This document shows, piece after piece, positions 1-9,049 of a stretch of 64,000 bases of DNA (within the stretch, counting starts at the first letter, position 1; each line of letters opens with the position of its first letter). The stretch is from Geminicoccaceae bacterium (GTDB taxonomy: Bacteria > Pseudomonadota > Alphaproteobacteria > Geminicoccales > Geminicoccaceae). The position numbers and the translations under genes are program-made. Location: the NCBI GenBank assembly GCA_020638465.1, contig JACKIM010000002.1, positions 682,001 to 746,000 on the forward strand, read 5' to 3'. The notes under the pieces are model-generated. The model saw only the letters and a program-made list of their open reading frames with translations. It was not told where the DNA came from and searched no databases.

Positions 1-871
1 GCAGTTCGGCCGGGAGGTCGAGCTGCATGTCGAGCTGTCTGTCGCCATCGGGAATACTCTCCCTGACACGTGCGAGAACCTCGCCGTCCGGCCCGATGGC
101 GTTCAGGCTGACAGGCCGTTCGCCCTCGCTGCCGGCCCGTTCCACCGACAGCAGAAGTCCTTGGGATTGAGGTTCAGGTACGTCGAGGAGGATCGCGCGT
201 TCTCCATCGGCGGGGGTCACGATCGTCAGCGATCCGAGTTGACCCAATTGTTCCGCAAGCTGGATGGCGGGGCCCGGTGTCGCCTCACCGGCAACCAGTC
301 CGTCTGTCAGCCATATCGAGGTCGCTTCGTGGAGGGCCAACTCGGCTATCGCCTGGCCCGTCGCTGCCCGATCAACGGGCCATGGGCGAGGTTCGAGGCC
401 CACCAGACTTTCGCGCGCCGTGATGGCATCGAAGCGCTGGACAGCAATTCCGTTCTCGCCGGGAGCGGAACGTACGAGAACGATTTCCCGATTGTCGCGT
501 TCTGCCTGCACCAGAACGGTGTCCAGCGTCGATATTCGCTGATTCCAATGGGATGCCGCTGCCCACCCGTCATCGAGAACGATCACGACCGGTCCGCTGC
601 CTTCCAGGGCCGGGGCCGGGTTGAGCACCGGCCGGGCCACGGAAAGGATGACCAGCATCGCCACGGCTATGCGCAGGAGCAGCAACCATAAGGGTGTGCG
701 AGCCGGTGTCTCCTCACGGGTAACCAGTTGCAGCAGCAACCTTAGCGGCGGAAAATGGACGGATTTTGGCGCCGGCGGGGTCAAGCGCAGCAGCCAGTAG
801 AGCCCAGGCAATCCGGCAAGGGCCATCAGCAGCCAGGGATGGGCGAATGCGAGCGGTCCCAGTGTCAGCAT
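1..871 (-). CDS. BatA-like membrane protein (DUF4159-type), 3' part cut
   Basis: The reading frame starts with ATG at 871 and stays open to the window edge (290 codons seen). The N-terminus carries two hydrophobic segments (about residues 10-28 and 60-80) separated by a short basic loop, the layout of the BatA aerotolerance N-terminal double-membrane domain. A von Willebrand-like extracytoplasmic stretch with a VVIVLDDG motif follows. It lies 4 bases after the DUF58 gene and completes the usual MoxR/DUF58/BatA-type cluster. In alphaproteobacteria this position usually holds a roughly 900-residue DUF4159 protein, but the C-terminal domain lies outside the window, so the DUF4159 label is an inference from context. 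Its role is probably envelope or chaperone-like; no substrate is known. Confidence 0.75.
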   Translation of the reverse strand, partial: MLTLGPLAFAHPWLLMALAGLPGLYWLLRLTPPAPKSVHFPPLRLLLQLVTREETPARTPLWLLLLRIAVAMLVILSVARPVLNPAPALEGSGPVVIVLDDGWAAASHWNQRISTLDTVLVQAERDNREIVLVRSAPGENGIAVQRFDAITARESLVGLEPRPWPVDRAATGQAIAELALHEATSIWLTDGLVAGEATPGPAIQLAEQLGQLGSLTIVTPADGERAILLDVPEPQSQGLLLSVERAGSEGERPVSLNAIGPDGEVLARVRESIPDGDRQLDMQLDLPAEL

Positions 872-875
872 CGCC

Positions 876-1784
876 TCAATGTCCCTTTGCAGCGCTCATG
901 AGTTCGTAGACCGGCAACAATCCGCCGAGAACCGGGCGGTCGGTTCGATGCTTCAGCACGGTCCATCCGAGCTTTCGCGAAAGGGAGGCAAGTCGGTTGC
1001 TGTGAGCGTCGAACAACTGCAAATAGCGCTGGCGTATGTCACGCACGCTGCCAAACAGCGCTTCGCCGTCCCCTTCCAGCCCGCGAAACAGCGTACGGCC
1101 GTTGAATGGTAGCTCCATCTCGGCCGGATCGATGATTTGCAGGAGTACGGATGTGACCGTCAGCGAAGCGATGTTGCGCAGGCTTGTCTCCACTTCCTCG
1201 GGAGCCTGAAGCCAGTCGGACAGCATTACCAGCCGGCCGTGCGCGGGAAGGCGTGCGACGGGAGGCAGGGGTTCATCGCGCATGGCCGCGTCGAGGAGAT
1301 CCTGTGCCAGGCGCTCCACGGCATGGCGTCCCCCCGACGGCCTGTGATCCGAGCCCAGCACGGCAACCTGTTCGCCGCCCCGAACCAACAGGTTGGCCAG
1401 CGCCAGGGCGATCAACAGTGCGCGTTCGTGCTTGAAGGCGGTGGAGGCGATCGAGCGAAAGCGCATGGATGCCGATTGATCGACCCAGAACCATACGCTC
1501 TGTGCTGCCTCCCATTCCTGTTGGCGGACGAACAGATGACGCGAGCGTGCAGACTGGCGCCAGTCGATGGCCGTGGCCGGTTCACCCGGTTGGTAGGGGC
1601 GGTATTGCCAGAATGTCTCGCCTGTGCCGGTACGCCTGCGGCCATGAATGCCCTGGATGACCGTCGATGCGACGCGTTCGGCCTCGACGAGGAGCCCGGG
1701 CAGGCGGTCTCCGTAGACCTGCGAGCGGGCACGGATGGCATCGAGACCGTCCCGGGAAAGAGAGGAGCGGATTTCAACGGGCAT
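876..1784 (-). CDS. DUF58 domain-containing protein
   Basis: 302 residues with the DUF58 signature: the GRRRTGTGETFWQYRPYQPGE stretch around residues 48-68, then DWRQSARSRHLFVRQ, and a von Willebrand-like DxSASM metal-site motif (VDQSASM) near residue 103. DUF58 proteins act with MoxR AAA ATPases, which are thought to help assemble metal or cofactor complexes; the client here is unknown. The gene starts 2 bases after the MoxR gene and is followed 4 bases later by the BatA-like gene, so the three are almost certainly cotranscribed. Length is normal for the family. Confidence 0.9.
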   Translation of the reverse strand: MPVEIRSSLSRDGLDAIRARSQVYGDRLPGLLVEAERVASTVIQGIHGRRRTGTGETFWQYRPYQPGEPATAIDWRQSARSRHLFVRQQEWEAAQSVWFWVDQSASMRFRSIASTAFKHERALLIALALANLLVRGGEQVAVLGSDHRPSGGRHAVERLAQDLLDAAMRDEPLPPVARLPAHGRLVMLSDWLQAPEEVETSLRNIASLTVTSVLLQIIDPAEMELPFNGRTLFRGLEGDGEALFGSVRDIRQRYLQLFDAHSNRLASLSRKLGWTVLKHRTDRPVLGGLLPVYELMSAAKGH

Positions 1785-1786
1785 CG

Positions 1787-2827
1787 TCAGGCCAGCACCC
1801 TGGCACAGGTCCGCTCGATGATATCGTCGACGCCGATGCCCTCGGCACGTGCGGCGAAGGTCACCGCCATGCGATGACGCAGGACGGGGGGTGCCATTGC
1901 CCGAAGATCCTCGCGTGACGGAGCGAGACGCTGATCGAGCAGCGCACGCACGCGCACGGCCAGCATCAGGGCCTGACTGGCGCGGGGGCCGGGCCCCCAG
2001 GCGATATGGCGGGCGAGTTCTTCATCCGCTCCGGCACCCGGACGGGCGGCCCGTACGAGATGAAGAATGTCATCGATCAGCCGTTCGCCGATCGGCAACC
2101 GGCGCACCAGTGCCTGCAACGCGATCAGCGCATTCCCGTCCATGACCCGACCGACGGCCTCTTCGCTGTCGGTGGTCGTGGCAATCATCATCTTCCGCTC
2201 GGCCTCGGGGGAGGGATAGTCAATGTTGACCTGCAGCAGGAAACGGTCGAGCTGTGCCTCGGGAAGGGGATAGGTACCCTCCTGTTCGATCGGGTTCTGG
2301 GTCGCCAGCACATGGAACGGTACCGGCAGCGGATGGTCGGTTCCGGCGACGGTGACCTTGCCCTCCTGCATCGCCTGAAGCAGGGCTGCCTGCGTGCGTG
2401 GGCTCGCCCGGTTGATCTCGTCAGCCATCAGCAGCTGGCTGAAGATCGGCCCCTTGATGAACCGGAACTGATGCTCGCCTGAGGGAAGTTCATCGACAAC
2501 CTCCGATCCCAAGATATCGAAGGGCATCAGATCGGGAGTAAATTGCACGCGCTTCTCAGCCAGTCCCAGCACGGTTCCCAAAGTTGCCGCCAATCGCGTC
2601 TTGGCCAGGCCAGGTATGCCCACGAGAAGGGCATGGCCGCCTGAGAGAATGGTGATGAGACATTCCTCGACCACCCGTTCCTGACCGAAGATGACCTTGC
2701 CGATTTCGGCGCGCACGCGGCCCAGCACGTCGACGGCATCGTCGAGCTGCCGCTCAAGCTGGTCGGTTGTCACGTCGTTCACGTCCTGCTCCTCATCGTC
2801 GCCCACGCCTTCCAGGATGTTCCGCAT
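1787..2827 (-). CDS. MoxR-family AAA+ ATPase
   Basis: 346 residues from the chosen start. The MoxR AAA+ core is clear: Walker A GIPGLAKTRLA, Walker B LMADEINRASPRTQAALLQAMQEG, sensor motif ATQNPIEQEGTYPLPEAQLDRF, and the C-terminal lid with GPGPRASQALMLAVR. I chose ATG at 2827 because a GAAAGG ribosome site lies 7 bases upstream; an in-frame ATG at 2863 would add 12 residues. It is the first gene of the MoxR/DUF58/BatA-like operon, which acts as a chaperone module in the cytoplasm and inner membrane. It is divergent from the DUF1285 gene, and the 127-base gap must hold both promoters. Confidence 0.93.
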   Translation of the reverse strand: MRNILEGVGDDEEQDVNDVTTDQLERQLDDAVDVLGRVRAEIGKVIFGQERVVEECLITILSGGHALLVGIPGLAKTRLAATLGTVLGLAEKRVQFTPDLMPFDILGSEVVDELPSGEHQFRFIKGPIFSQLLMADEINRASPRTQAALLQAMQEGKVTVAGTDHPLPVPFHVLATQNPIEQEGTYPLPEAQLDRFLLQVNIDYPSPEAERKMMIATTTDSEEAVGRVMDGNALIALQALVRRLPIGERLIDDILHLVRAARPGAGADEELARHIAWGPGPRASQALMLAVRVRALLDQRLAPSREDLRAMAPPVLRHRMAVTFAARAEGIGVDDIIERTCARVLA

Positions 2828-2954
2828 GACCAGCCTTTCACACAAATGCGGGGCTGGTATCATGTGTATCTCGTCTATAAATAGAGCAAGAGTGTTTTGT
2901 TTTCACGTTAATGCAAGCGTGCCCCGGACGAAATCTCGTGGACTCACCTTCGCC

Positions 2955-3479
2955 ATGAAGCGCGCATTCGATCCTGACCGCATCTTGCGCGACCTCCTTG
3001 CCAGTGGTCGCGACGGCGAACATTTCGACATGCGTATCGATTCGCGTGGGCAGTGGTTTCACGAAGGGCGGCGCATCGAACGCATCGAACTGGTCAGGCT
3101 TTTCTCCACCATTCTGCGCAAGGCGGATGACGGCAGCTACTGGCTGGTCACACCTGTGGAACAGGGGCGTATCGAAGTCGAGGATGTACCTTTCGTGCTG
3201 CTGGAACTCGCACTCGAAGGTGAGACCGGCTGCAATGGGCAGATAATCCGGCTGCGAAGCAATACCGACGAGTGGGTCACCATCGACGATCGATATCCCC
3301 TGGTCATGCGGGAACGTTCCCACGGAGGCGGCCTTGCGCCCTATGTCACGATCCGCGACCGGCTCGAAGGCCGGGTCGCCCGGGCCGTATTCTATGAAAT
3401 GGCCGACATGGCCGTTGAACATGAGGGAGAAATCGGGGTGTGGAGTTGCGGCACGTTCCATGTGCTGGGTGCTCGTTGA
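2955..3479 (+). CDS. DUF1285 domain-containing protein
   Basis: 174 residues, matching the DUF1285 family, with the typical DMRIDSRGQWFHEGRRIERIELVRLFS opening and a conserved YWLVTPVEQGRIEVEDVPFV segment. The family is a small cytoplasmic fold of unknown biochemical function that is common next to the Nudix and CCA genes in alphaproteobacteria. The ATG at 2955 is the first that gives the full domain; longer in-frame starts run into the divergent MoxR promoter region. The stop codon overlaps the probable TTG start of the next gene (TTGA), suggesting translational coupling. Confidence 0.88.
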   Translation: MKRAFDPDRILRDLLASGRDGEHFDMRIDSRGQWFHEGRRIERIELVRLFSTILRKADDGSYWLVTPVEQGRIEVEDVPFVLLELALEGETGCNGQIIRLRSNTDEWVTIDDRYPLVMRERSHGGGLAPYVTIRDRLEGRVARAVFYEMADMAVEHEGEIGVWSCGTFHVLGAR

Positions 3480-4093
3480 GAGGGGCGGGGGGGCTGACGG
3501 CGCAGGAGCTTCGCCTGATCATCCGGCAAGCGGCTGGCGACGTGTCGAGCCATCACATCGCCGGTGATGAATCGCGCGACCGGCAGCGAACACGCCTTAC
3601 CCCGGCGGCAGTGCTCATCGGCATCGTAGATCGTCCCGACGGGCTATCGCTGATCCTGACCCGGCGCACGGCTCATCTCAATGCCCATGCGGGGCAGATC
3701 AGCCTTCCCGGTGGCCGCATGGAGCCGGAAGACCCGAATGCGCCGGCAGCCGCTCTGCGCGAGGCGCAGGAGGAGGTGGGCCTCGATCCAGAGGCGGTCG
3801 ATATCCTCGGCGGGCTCCGTACCTATGACACGGTGACCGGCTTTCGGGTTCATCCGGTCGTGGGCTGGATCAGGCCGCCAGTAGATTTTTCGATCGACCC
3901 GTTCGAAGTGGATGAACTCTTCGAGGTGCCGTTCGCCTACATCATCGATCCGGCCAATCAACGGCGTGATTCCTTCCTGCGCGATGGTGTACGCCGACAT
4001 TTCTGGGCCATACCCTACGGTCCTCATTATATCTGGGGTGCGACGGCCGGCATGCTGGTGAATTTCAGCCGCCTGCTTAACGGACAAACCTGA
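3476..4093 (+). CDS. CoA pyrophosphatase-type Nudix hydrolase
   Basis: About 205 residues. The Nudix box is complete (GGRMEPEDPNAPAAALREAQEEVGL), and it is preceded by LTRRTAHLNAHAGQISLPGG, the UPF0035-type segment that marks CoA/acyl-CoA pyrophosphatases of the NudL/YeaB group. It should cleave CoA or related nucleotide diphosphates, needing Mg or Mn ions. The TTG at 3476 overlaps the DUF1285 stop by 4 bases and is my preferred start; an ATG at 3440 in the same frame would overlap that gene by 40 bases. Downstream come DUF6111 and the CCA enzyme on the same strand. Confidence 0.88.
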   Translation: MRGAGGLTAQELRLIIRQAAGDVSSHHIAGDESRDRQRTRLTPAAVLIGIVDRPDGLSLILTRRTAHLNAHAGQISLPGGRMEPEDPNAPAAALREAQEEVGLDPEAVDILGGLRTYDTVTGFRVHPVVGWIRPPVDFSIDPFEVDELFEVPFAYIIDPANQRRDSFLRDGVRRHFWAIPYGPHYIWGATAGMLVNFSRLLNGQT

Positions 4094-4129
4094 ACAGGCT
4101 GTTCTTGCCATTAAACGGGCCATTTTCAC

Positions 4130-4390
4130 ATGCTGCGAATCCTGCTCCAGTACCTGTTGCCCTTTCTCGTTCCATTTGCGGCCTATTTCGGATGGCGCTG
4201 GCTGGTGTCCAACGGACGGGACTTTCTCGACGATACGCCCTGGTATGTGCTGACCGTTACTGGCCTCGGGTTCGTGGTGGTGGCGCTGTTTGCTCTCGGG
4301 CTGCAGACGGAAGGCTCTCCGAACGGAATTTACGTTCCTCCCCATGTTGAAAACGGACTGATCGTGCCGGGCCATGTCCGAGAACCCTGA
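4130..4390 (+). CDS. DUF6111 family small membrane protein
   Basis: 86 residues with two predicted membrane segments (about residues 3-24 and 41-60) and a conserved short tail with GxYVPPHVENGxIVPG. This matches the DUF6111 family found before the CCA tRNA nucleotidyltransferase in many alphaproteobacteria. Its function is not known. Its last 17 bases overlap the start of the CCA gene, so the two are probably translated together. It starts 36 bases after the Nudix gene. Confidence 0.85.
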   Translation: MLRILLQYLLPFLVPFAAYFGWRWLVSNGRDFLDDTPWYVLTVTGLGFVVVALFALGLQTEGSPNGIYVPPHVENGLIVPGHVREP

Positions 4391-5573
4391 ATTCCTTTCT
4401 CAAGAACGTGTTTCCTGGCTGCGGACACCGGAAAGTGCCGTACTGTTCGACCGGATCGCCGGTGCGGGCGGCAGGGCCCGCTTCGTGGGGGGCTGCGTGC
4501 GTGACGCACTGCTCGACCGGGTGGTCTCAGGTGGCGATATCGACATTGTCACCAGTCTTCTGCCGCAGGCGGTGATGGCTTTGTTCGATCGCAGCATTCC
4601 CACGGGACTGAAGCATGGCACTGTGACCGTGCTGTTGGGCAGGGCTTCTTTCGAGGTTACCACACTGCGGCGCGACACGGCATGCGACGGTCGACATGCG
4701 GTTGTGGAATATACCGGCGATTTTGCCGAGGATGCTGCCCGGCGGGATTTCACCATCAATGCGATGAGTTGCGAGCCTGATGGTCGCATTCACGACTATT
4801 TCGGCGGTCGGGAAGACCTGCGTGCCGGAAGGTTGCGCTTCGTCGGCGATCCGGCAACCCGCATTCGCGAAGACTATTTGCGCATCCTGCGCCTGTTTCG
4901 CTTCTTGCCGCGCTATGCCCGTGAGCCGCTCGACCCTGCTATTGTGGACGCCGTCGCGAGCCATCTTGGTGGACTCGACCGGCTTTCGGGTGAACGCATC
5001 GCGGCGGAGATTCGCCGTATGCTGGCATACGAATTTGCCAGCGGGGCCATTGCACCGATGATGGCGACCGGAGTGTTCACCCGCATTTTCGGGGGTGACG
5101 GGGATCTTGCGGGCCTGCAGTATCTCGACGGCCCCGCAAGGGGAGCAGACTGGCTGACGAGGGCGGTCGTGCTGGTCAGGGATCGTCTCGATCCGGCGTC
5201 CTTCTGTGAACGTCTGAGGTTTTCGCGGCAGGAGAGTGACGATCTCGTTTTTGGCTGCACAGCGGATCTGCCGCCGCTTGGCGAAACGGATGCCGCGCTT
5301 CGCGCCTGGGCCTACGGTATCGGCGCCGTGCGGGCGAGGCTGCTGCTGCTGGTGGCCTATGCCCGGCAACGGCTCGATTCAGCCGGCCTTGATGCGGCAC
5401 GGGCTGTACTCGACGATTTCCGCTATCCGGCCGTGCCCGTCAGCGGCAAGGATCTGCTGGCCCTCGGCATGACGCCCGGACCTGCTGTCGGAAAGGTCTT
5501 GCGCGACATGGAACAACAGTGGATCGACAGTGATTTTACCCTGGGTCGCGAAGATCTGCTGGCATCAATCTAG
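4374..5573 (+). CDS. CCA tRNA nucleotidyltransferase / poly(A) polymerase family
   Basis: 399 residues, class II nucleotidyltransferase. The head domain begins with FVGGCVRDALLDR and carries the catalytic DxD in GGDIDIVT near residue 55, then RRDFTINAM and IREDYLRILRLFRF, the motifs used for template-free C and A selection. It adds or repairs the 3'-CCA of tRNA, although poly(A) polymerase activity cannot be excluded from sequence. It overlaps the DUF6111 gene by 17 bases and closes the DUF1285/Nudix/DUF6111/CCA cluster. Length is typical for the alphaproteobacterial form without an HD domain. Confidence 0.92.
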   Translation: MSENPEFLSQERVSWLRTPESAVLFDRIAGAGGRARFVGGCVRDALLDRVVSGGDIDIVTSLLPQAVMALFDRSIPTGLKHGTVTVLLGRASFEVTTLRRDTACDGRHAVVEYTGDFAEDAARRDFTINAMSCEPDGRIHDYFGGREDLRAGRLRFVGDPATRIREDYLRILRLFRFLPRYAREPLDPAIVDAVASHLGGLDRLSGERIAAEIRRMLAYEFASGAIAPMMATGVFTRIFGGDGDLAGLQYLDGPARGADWLTRAVVLVRDRLDPASFCERLRFSRQESDDLVFGCTADLPPLGETDAALRAWAYGIGAVRARLLLLVAYARQRLDSAGLDAARAVLDDFRYPAVPVSGKDLLALGMTPGPAVGKVLRDMEQQWIDSDFTLGREDLLASI

Positions 5574-5705
5574 GCATCCGGTTCCGGCTGGACTGTTTGT
5601 GTGCCGCCGTTTATCGCCGGAGAGCAACTGCGTCAGGCCGACTGCATGATCCATGCGGTCAGCCCGGTGCGGCCTTGACGGCTGTGACGATGATGCCCGG
5701 TGGGG

Positions 5706-5734
5706 TTGCGCTTGCGGGATTGTGAGCCTACATA
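5706..5734 (+). promoter_or_regulatory. Probable sigma-70 promoter for the rpsB operon
   Basis: TTGCGC at 5706-5711 and TACATA at 5729-5734 are separated by exactly 17 bases, which fits an alphaproteobacterial housekeeping promoter. Transcription would begin near 5741 and leave a leader of about 100 bases before rpsB that contains G/C-rich potential stems. The 270-base gap 5574-5843 holds no gene on either strand that I trust. Confidence 0.5.
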
Positions 5735-5843
5735 GACGCCGACCTCTCACGCGGGTGGGTCGCAGCCCTGCGGCACTCACCGGTGTCCGGATGTTCCGGA
5801 TCCAGCACCCGCGGTGGATCAACCGGTACAGGACTGAACGATC

Positions 5844-6674
5844 ATGGCATTCCCGACCTTCACGATGCGTCAGCTGCTTGAGGCTGGCGTTCACTTCGGC
5901 CACCAGACCCGGCGCTGGAATCCGCGCATGGACGAGTACATCTTCGGTGTGCGAAATGGTGTCCATATCCTTGACCTGACCCAGACCGTGCCGATGATGG
6001 ATCGCGCGCTCAAGACGGTTCGCGACGTGGTCGCCGGTGGTGGTCGTGTTCTGTTCGTCGGGACAAAGCGCCAGGCACAGGAACCGGTGGCGCAGGCAGC
6101 TGCCCGTAGTGGTCAGTATTATGTCAATCATCGCTGGCTGGGCGGCATGTTGACCAACTGGCGCACCATTTCCAATTCGATTCGCCGTCTGCGCGAGCTT
6201 GAGAGTCGCCTGAGCGACAGTCAGAGCGGCTTTACCAAGAAGGAGTTGTTGCAGCTTCAGCGTGAGCAGGAGCGTCTGGAACGCTCTCTCGGTGGCATCA
6301 AGGACATGGGGGGGGTCCCCGATATCCTGTTCGTGATCGATACCAACAAGGAGTCGATCGCGATTGCCGAGGCCAACAAGCTGGGTATTCCCGTTGTCGC
6401 GGTGTTGGATAGCAACAGCAATCCTGAAGGTATCCGTTATCCGGTCCCGGGCAACGACGATGCGAGTCGTGCGATCAACCTTTATTGCGATCTGATGGTC
6501 GCGGCCGTGCTCGACGGCATTCAGGCCGAGATGTCGGCCAGCGGTGTCGATCTGGGCGAGGTCGAGGAGCTTGTTGGCGAGGATGTGGTCGAGGCCGCTC
6601 CCGCCGAAGAATCCGATCCGGTTTCGCATCCGGTATCTGCAGGGGAGGACGGACAGGCGCAGGCCGCCGGCTGA
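5844..6674 (+). CDS. rpsB: 30S ribosomal protein S2
   Basis: 276 residues, including the S2 signatures MRQLLEAGVHFGHQTRRWNP at the N-terminus, YVNHRWLGGMLTNW, and the C-terminal VAVLDSNSNPEGIRYPVPGNDDASRAI stretch. It then has an acidic tail of about 40 residues, as is usual in alphaproteobacteria. S2 is a late-assembling protein of the small subunit. It starts the long translation/envelope operon and is followed 43 bases later by tsf, the classic rpsB-tsf pair. The upstream leader may be the site of S2 autoregulation known in other bacteria, though I see no specific conserved element that I can prove. Confidence 0.98.
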   Translation: MAFPTFTMRQLLEAGVHFGHQTRRWNPRMDEYIFGVRNGVHILDLTQTVPMMDRALKTVRDVVAGGGRVLFVGTKRQAQEPVAQAAARSGQYYVNHRWLGGMLTNWRTISNSIRRLRELESRLSDSQSGFTKKELLQLQREQERLERSLGGIKDMGGVPDILFVIDTNKESIAIAEANKLGIPVVAVLDSNSNPEGIRYPVPGNDDASRAINLYCDLMVAAVLDGIQAEMSASGVDLGEVEELVGEDVVEAAPAEESDPVSHPVSAGEDGQAQAAG

Positions 6675-6717
6675 CCCCTGAACCTGCACTTCATCTATCG
6701 AAAGAGATTCGAATATC

Positions 6718-7641
6718 ATGGCTGAGATCACTGCTGCTCTCGTCAAGCAGCTCCGCGAGCGTTCCGGAGCGGGCATGATGGACTGCAAGAAGGCGTTGGG
6801 CGAAACGGGTGGCGACATGGAGTCCGCCGTCGACTGGTTGCGCAAGAAGGGCCTTGCCGCCGCCGCCAAGAAGTCGGGTCGCGTAACCTCCGAAGGGCTT
6901 GTCGCCGTAGCTCTCGATGGCACGCGCGGCGCGGTCGTCGAAGTCAATTCCGAGACGGACTTCGTTGCCCGCAACGACCAGTTCAAGGATCTGGTGACAT
7001 CGATCGCCGGTGTGGCCATCGAGGCTCGCGGCGATCTTGAGAAATTATCCGCACAGGTGCTGCCATCCACGGGCAAGAGCGTGGCCGACAGCATTGCCGA
7101 TGCGGTGGGGGTCATTGGCGAGAACATCCAGTTGCGCCGTACCGACTATCTCGAAGTCGATCAGGGTGCCGTGGCTGGATATGTCCATGCCCAGCAAGCT
7201 CCCGGGTTGGGTAAGATCGGCGTTCTGGTAGCTCTTCAGTCGGCTGGCGACGCGGAAAAGATAGCCGATCTGGGGCGTCAGATAGCCATGCATGTCGCCG
7301 CCACCAGTCCCCAGTCAGTCAATGTCGATGGGCTTGATCCGGCTGTCGTCGAGCGCGAGCGCAACGTTCTGGCCGAGCAGGCACGGGCGTCAGGCAAGCC
7401 CGAGAACATTATCGACAAGATGGTCGAGGGACGCCTGCGCAAGTTCTACGAAGAGAGCGTGTTGCTCGAGCAGATTTACGTGATCGACACGGACAAGCGG
7501 GTCAAGGAGGCGGTGGCCGATGCGGCCAGGTCCATTGGCGGGAATGTCGAGATCAAGGGCTTTGTCCGGATGGCTCTGGGTGAAGGTGTCGAGAAGAAGG
7601 AAGACGATCTCGCTGCCGAGGTTGCCAAGCTGACGAGCTGA
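6718..7641 (+). CDS. tsf: Elongation factor Ts
   Basis: 307 residues. The N-terminal UBA-like domain (LVKQLRERSGAGMMDCKKALGET) is followed by the diagnostic SETDFVARN motif near residue 79 and the duplicated core domain. EF-Ts recycles EF-Tu by displacing GDP. It sits between rpsB and pyrH in the conserved order, and the C-terminal part matches the length of most proteobacterial forms. The start ATG is preceded by a GAAAGAGA ribosome-binding stretch. Confidence 0.98.
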   Translation: MAEITAALVKQLRERSGAGMMDCKKALGETGGDMESAVDWLRKKGLAAAAKKSGRVTSEGLVAVALDGTRGAVVEVNSETDFVARNDQFKDLVTSIAGVAIEARGDLEKLSAQVLPSTGKSVADSIADAVGVIGENIQLRRTDYLEVDQGAVAGYVHAQQAPGLGKIGVLVALQSAGDAEKIADLGRQIAMHVAATSPQSVNVDGLDPAVVERERNVLAEQARASGKPENIIDKMVEGRLRKFYEESVLLEQIYVIDTDKRVKEAVADAARSIGGNVEIKGFVRMALGEGVEKKEDDLAAEVAKLTS

Positions 7642-7733
7642 TTGGCCCGTTTGCATATATGGCCCGTCGTGGACTATCTATGACGGGCCATGCGGCGGCG
7701 GTGGTTCGAACGGGACGGATTGGACGAAGAAGA

Positions 7734-8489
7734 ATGAGCGACGGCGAGGCATCGAAGACAGGTCACCGGCGTGTGCTCCTCAAGATGTCCGGAGAGGCGC
7801 TCATGGGCCGTCAGGGATTCGGTCATGACCGTGCCGTCCTGCGGCAGCTCGCGGGCGATGTTTCCGAAGCCTATGCTCTGGGCGTTGAAATCTGCATCGT
7901 CATCGGCGGCGGGAACATCATCCGTGGTGCGTCTTTGGCTGAAGCCGGTGTCGAACGGACCAGCGCTGACTACATGGGGATGCTGGGGACGGTCATCAAT
8001 GCGATCGCCGTGCAAAGCGTTATCGAACAGGCTGGCATTCCCACGAGGGTGATGTCTGCCATACCGATGTCGGCGGTATGCGAGCCCTATATCCGTCGCC
8101 GCGCGGTTCGGCATCTGGAGAAGGGGCGGGTCGTGATTTTCGCCGCCGGGACGGGAAATCCTTTCTTCACCACCGATTCGGCAGCAGCACTGCGGGCCTC
8201 CGAAATGGGCTGTGACCTTCTGCTGAAGGGTACGCAGGTCGATGGCGTCTATACGGCCGATCCGAAAAAGGACCCTGGTGCCCGTCGTCTGGAACGATTG
8301 ACCTATCTCGAAGTATTATCCAACGATCTCAAGGTCATGGATGCTTCCGCAATCGCCCTTGCGCGCGAGAATCATATCCCCATCATCGTGTTTTCGGTCC
8401 ACGCACCCGGTGCCTTCGCCCGGGTTCTTCGCGGTGAGGAGCCGCATACGATCATAACCGAAGAAACGGGTATGGGAGGACGGTCATGA
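7734..8489 (+). CDS. pyrH: UMP kinase
   Basis: 251 residues from the ATG at 7734, which follows a GAAGAAG ribosome site; an upstream in-frame ATG at 7659 is too close to tsf and adds a non-conserved extension. The amino acid kinase fold shows RVLLKMSGEALMG, VIGGGNIIRG, and the ATP/UMP segment GTGNPFFTTDSAAALRA. The enzyme phosphorylates UMP to UDP for pyrimidine nucleotide synthesis and is usually feedback-controlled by UTP and GTP. Its stop overlaps frr by 4 bases (ATGA). Confidence 0.97.
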   Translation: MSDGEASKTGHRRVLLKMSGEALMGRQGFGHDRAVLRQLAGDVSEAYALGVEICIVIGGGNIIRGASLAEAGVERTSADYMGMLGTVINAIAVQSVIEQAGIPTRVMSAIPMSAVCEPYIRRRAVRHLEKGRVVIFAAGTGNPFFTTDSAAALRASEMGCDLLLKGTQVDGVYTADPKKDPGARRLERLTYLEVLSNDLKVMDASAIALARENHIPIIVFSVHAPGAFARVLRGEEPHTIITEETGMGGRS

Positions 8490-9049
8490 GCGAGGGTGAG
8501 CTCGATCTCGACGACATCGAACGGCGCATGGATAGTGCGGTTGATGTGCTGCGCAAGGAATTTGCCGGCCTGAGGGCCGGACGTGCGTCCGCGAGCCTTC
8601 TCGAACCCGTGGTGGTCGAGGCTTACGGCGCTGAAATGCCGCTCAACCAGGTCGGCAGTATCAGTGTTCCCGAGCCGCGGATGTTATCCGTTTCGGTATG
8701 GGACAAGGGGCTGGTAAAGGCGGTCGAGAAGGCTATTCGCAATGCTTCTCTGGGCCTCAATCCGGCGGCCGATGGTCAGCTGGTTCGCGTGCCCATTCCC
8801 GAGCTCAGCGAGGAGCGCCGGGTCGAACTGGTCAAGGTCGCCCATAAATATGCCGAGGAGACCCGCGTGGCGGTCCGCAACGTTCGCCGCGGCGGAATGG
8901 ACCAGCTCAAGCGTATGGAAAAGGATGGCGAAATATCGCAGGATGAGCACAAGATGTGGGCCGATGAGGTTCAGGCTCTGACGGACAGGCATATCCAGAC
9001 GATCAATGAGCTGCTCGAAGGTAAGGAGCAGGATATCAAGACGGTTTGA
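8486..9049 (+). CDS. frr: Ribosome recycling factor
   Basis: 187 residues, full family length (185-187). The three-helix bundle signature is clear: LRAGRASASLLEPVVVEAYG, the DKGLVKAVEKAIRNASLGLNP stretch, and the C-terminal RRVELVKVAHKYAEETRVAVRNVRR followed by DELQALT-like sequence. It splits post-termination ribosomes together with EF-G. It overlaps pyrH upstream by ATGA and the probable TTG start of uppS downstream. Confidence 0.97.
   Translation: MSEGELDLDDIERRMDSAVDVLRKEFAGLRAGRASASLLEPVVVEAYGAEMPLNQVGSISVPEPRMLSVSVWDKGLVKAVEKAIRNASLGLNPAADGQLVRVPIPELSEERRVELVKVAHKYAEETRVAVRNVRRGGMDQLKRMEKDGEISQDEHKMWADEVQALTDRHIQTINELLEGKEQDIKTV

Noticed and set aside
5565..7127. A 520-codon frame on the minus strand opposite rpsB and tsf
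   Set aside because: It spans two well-conserved ribosomal genes and an intergenic promoter, and has no domain.
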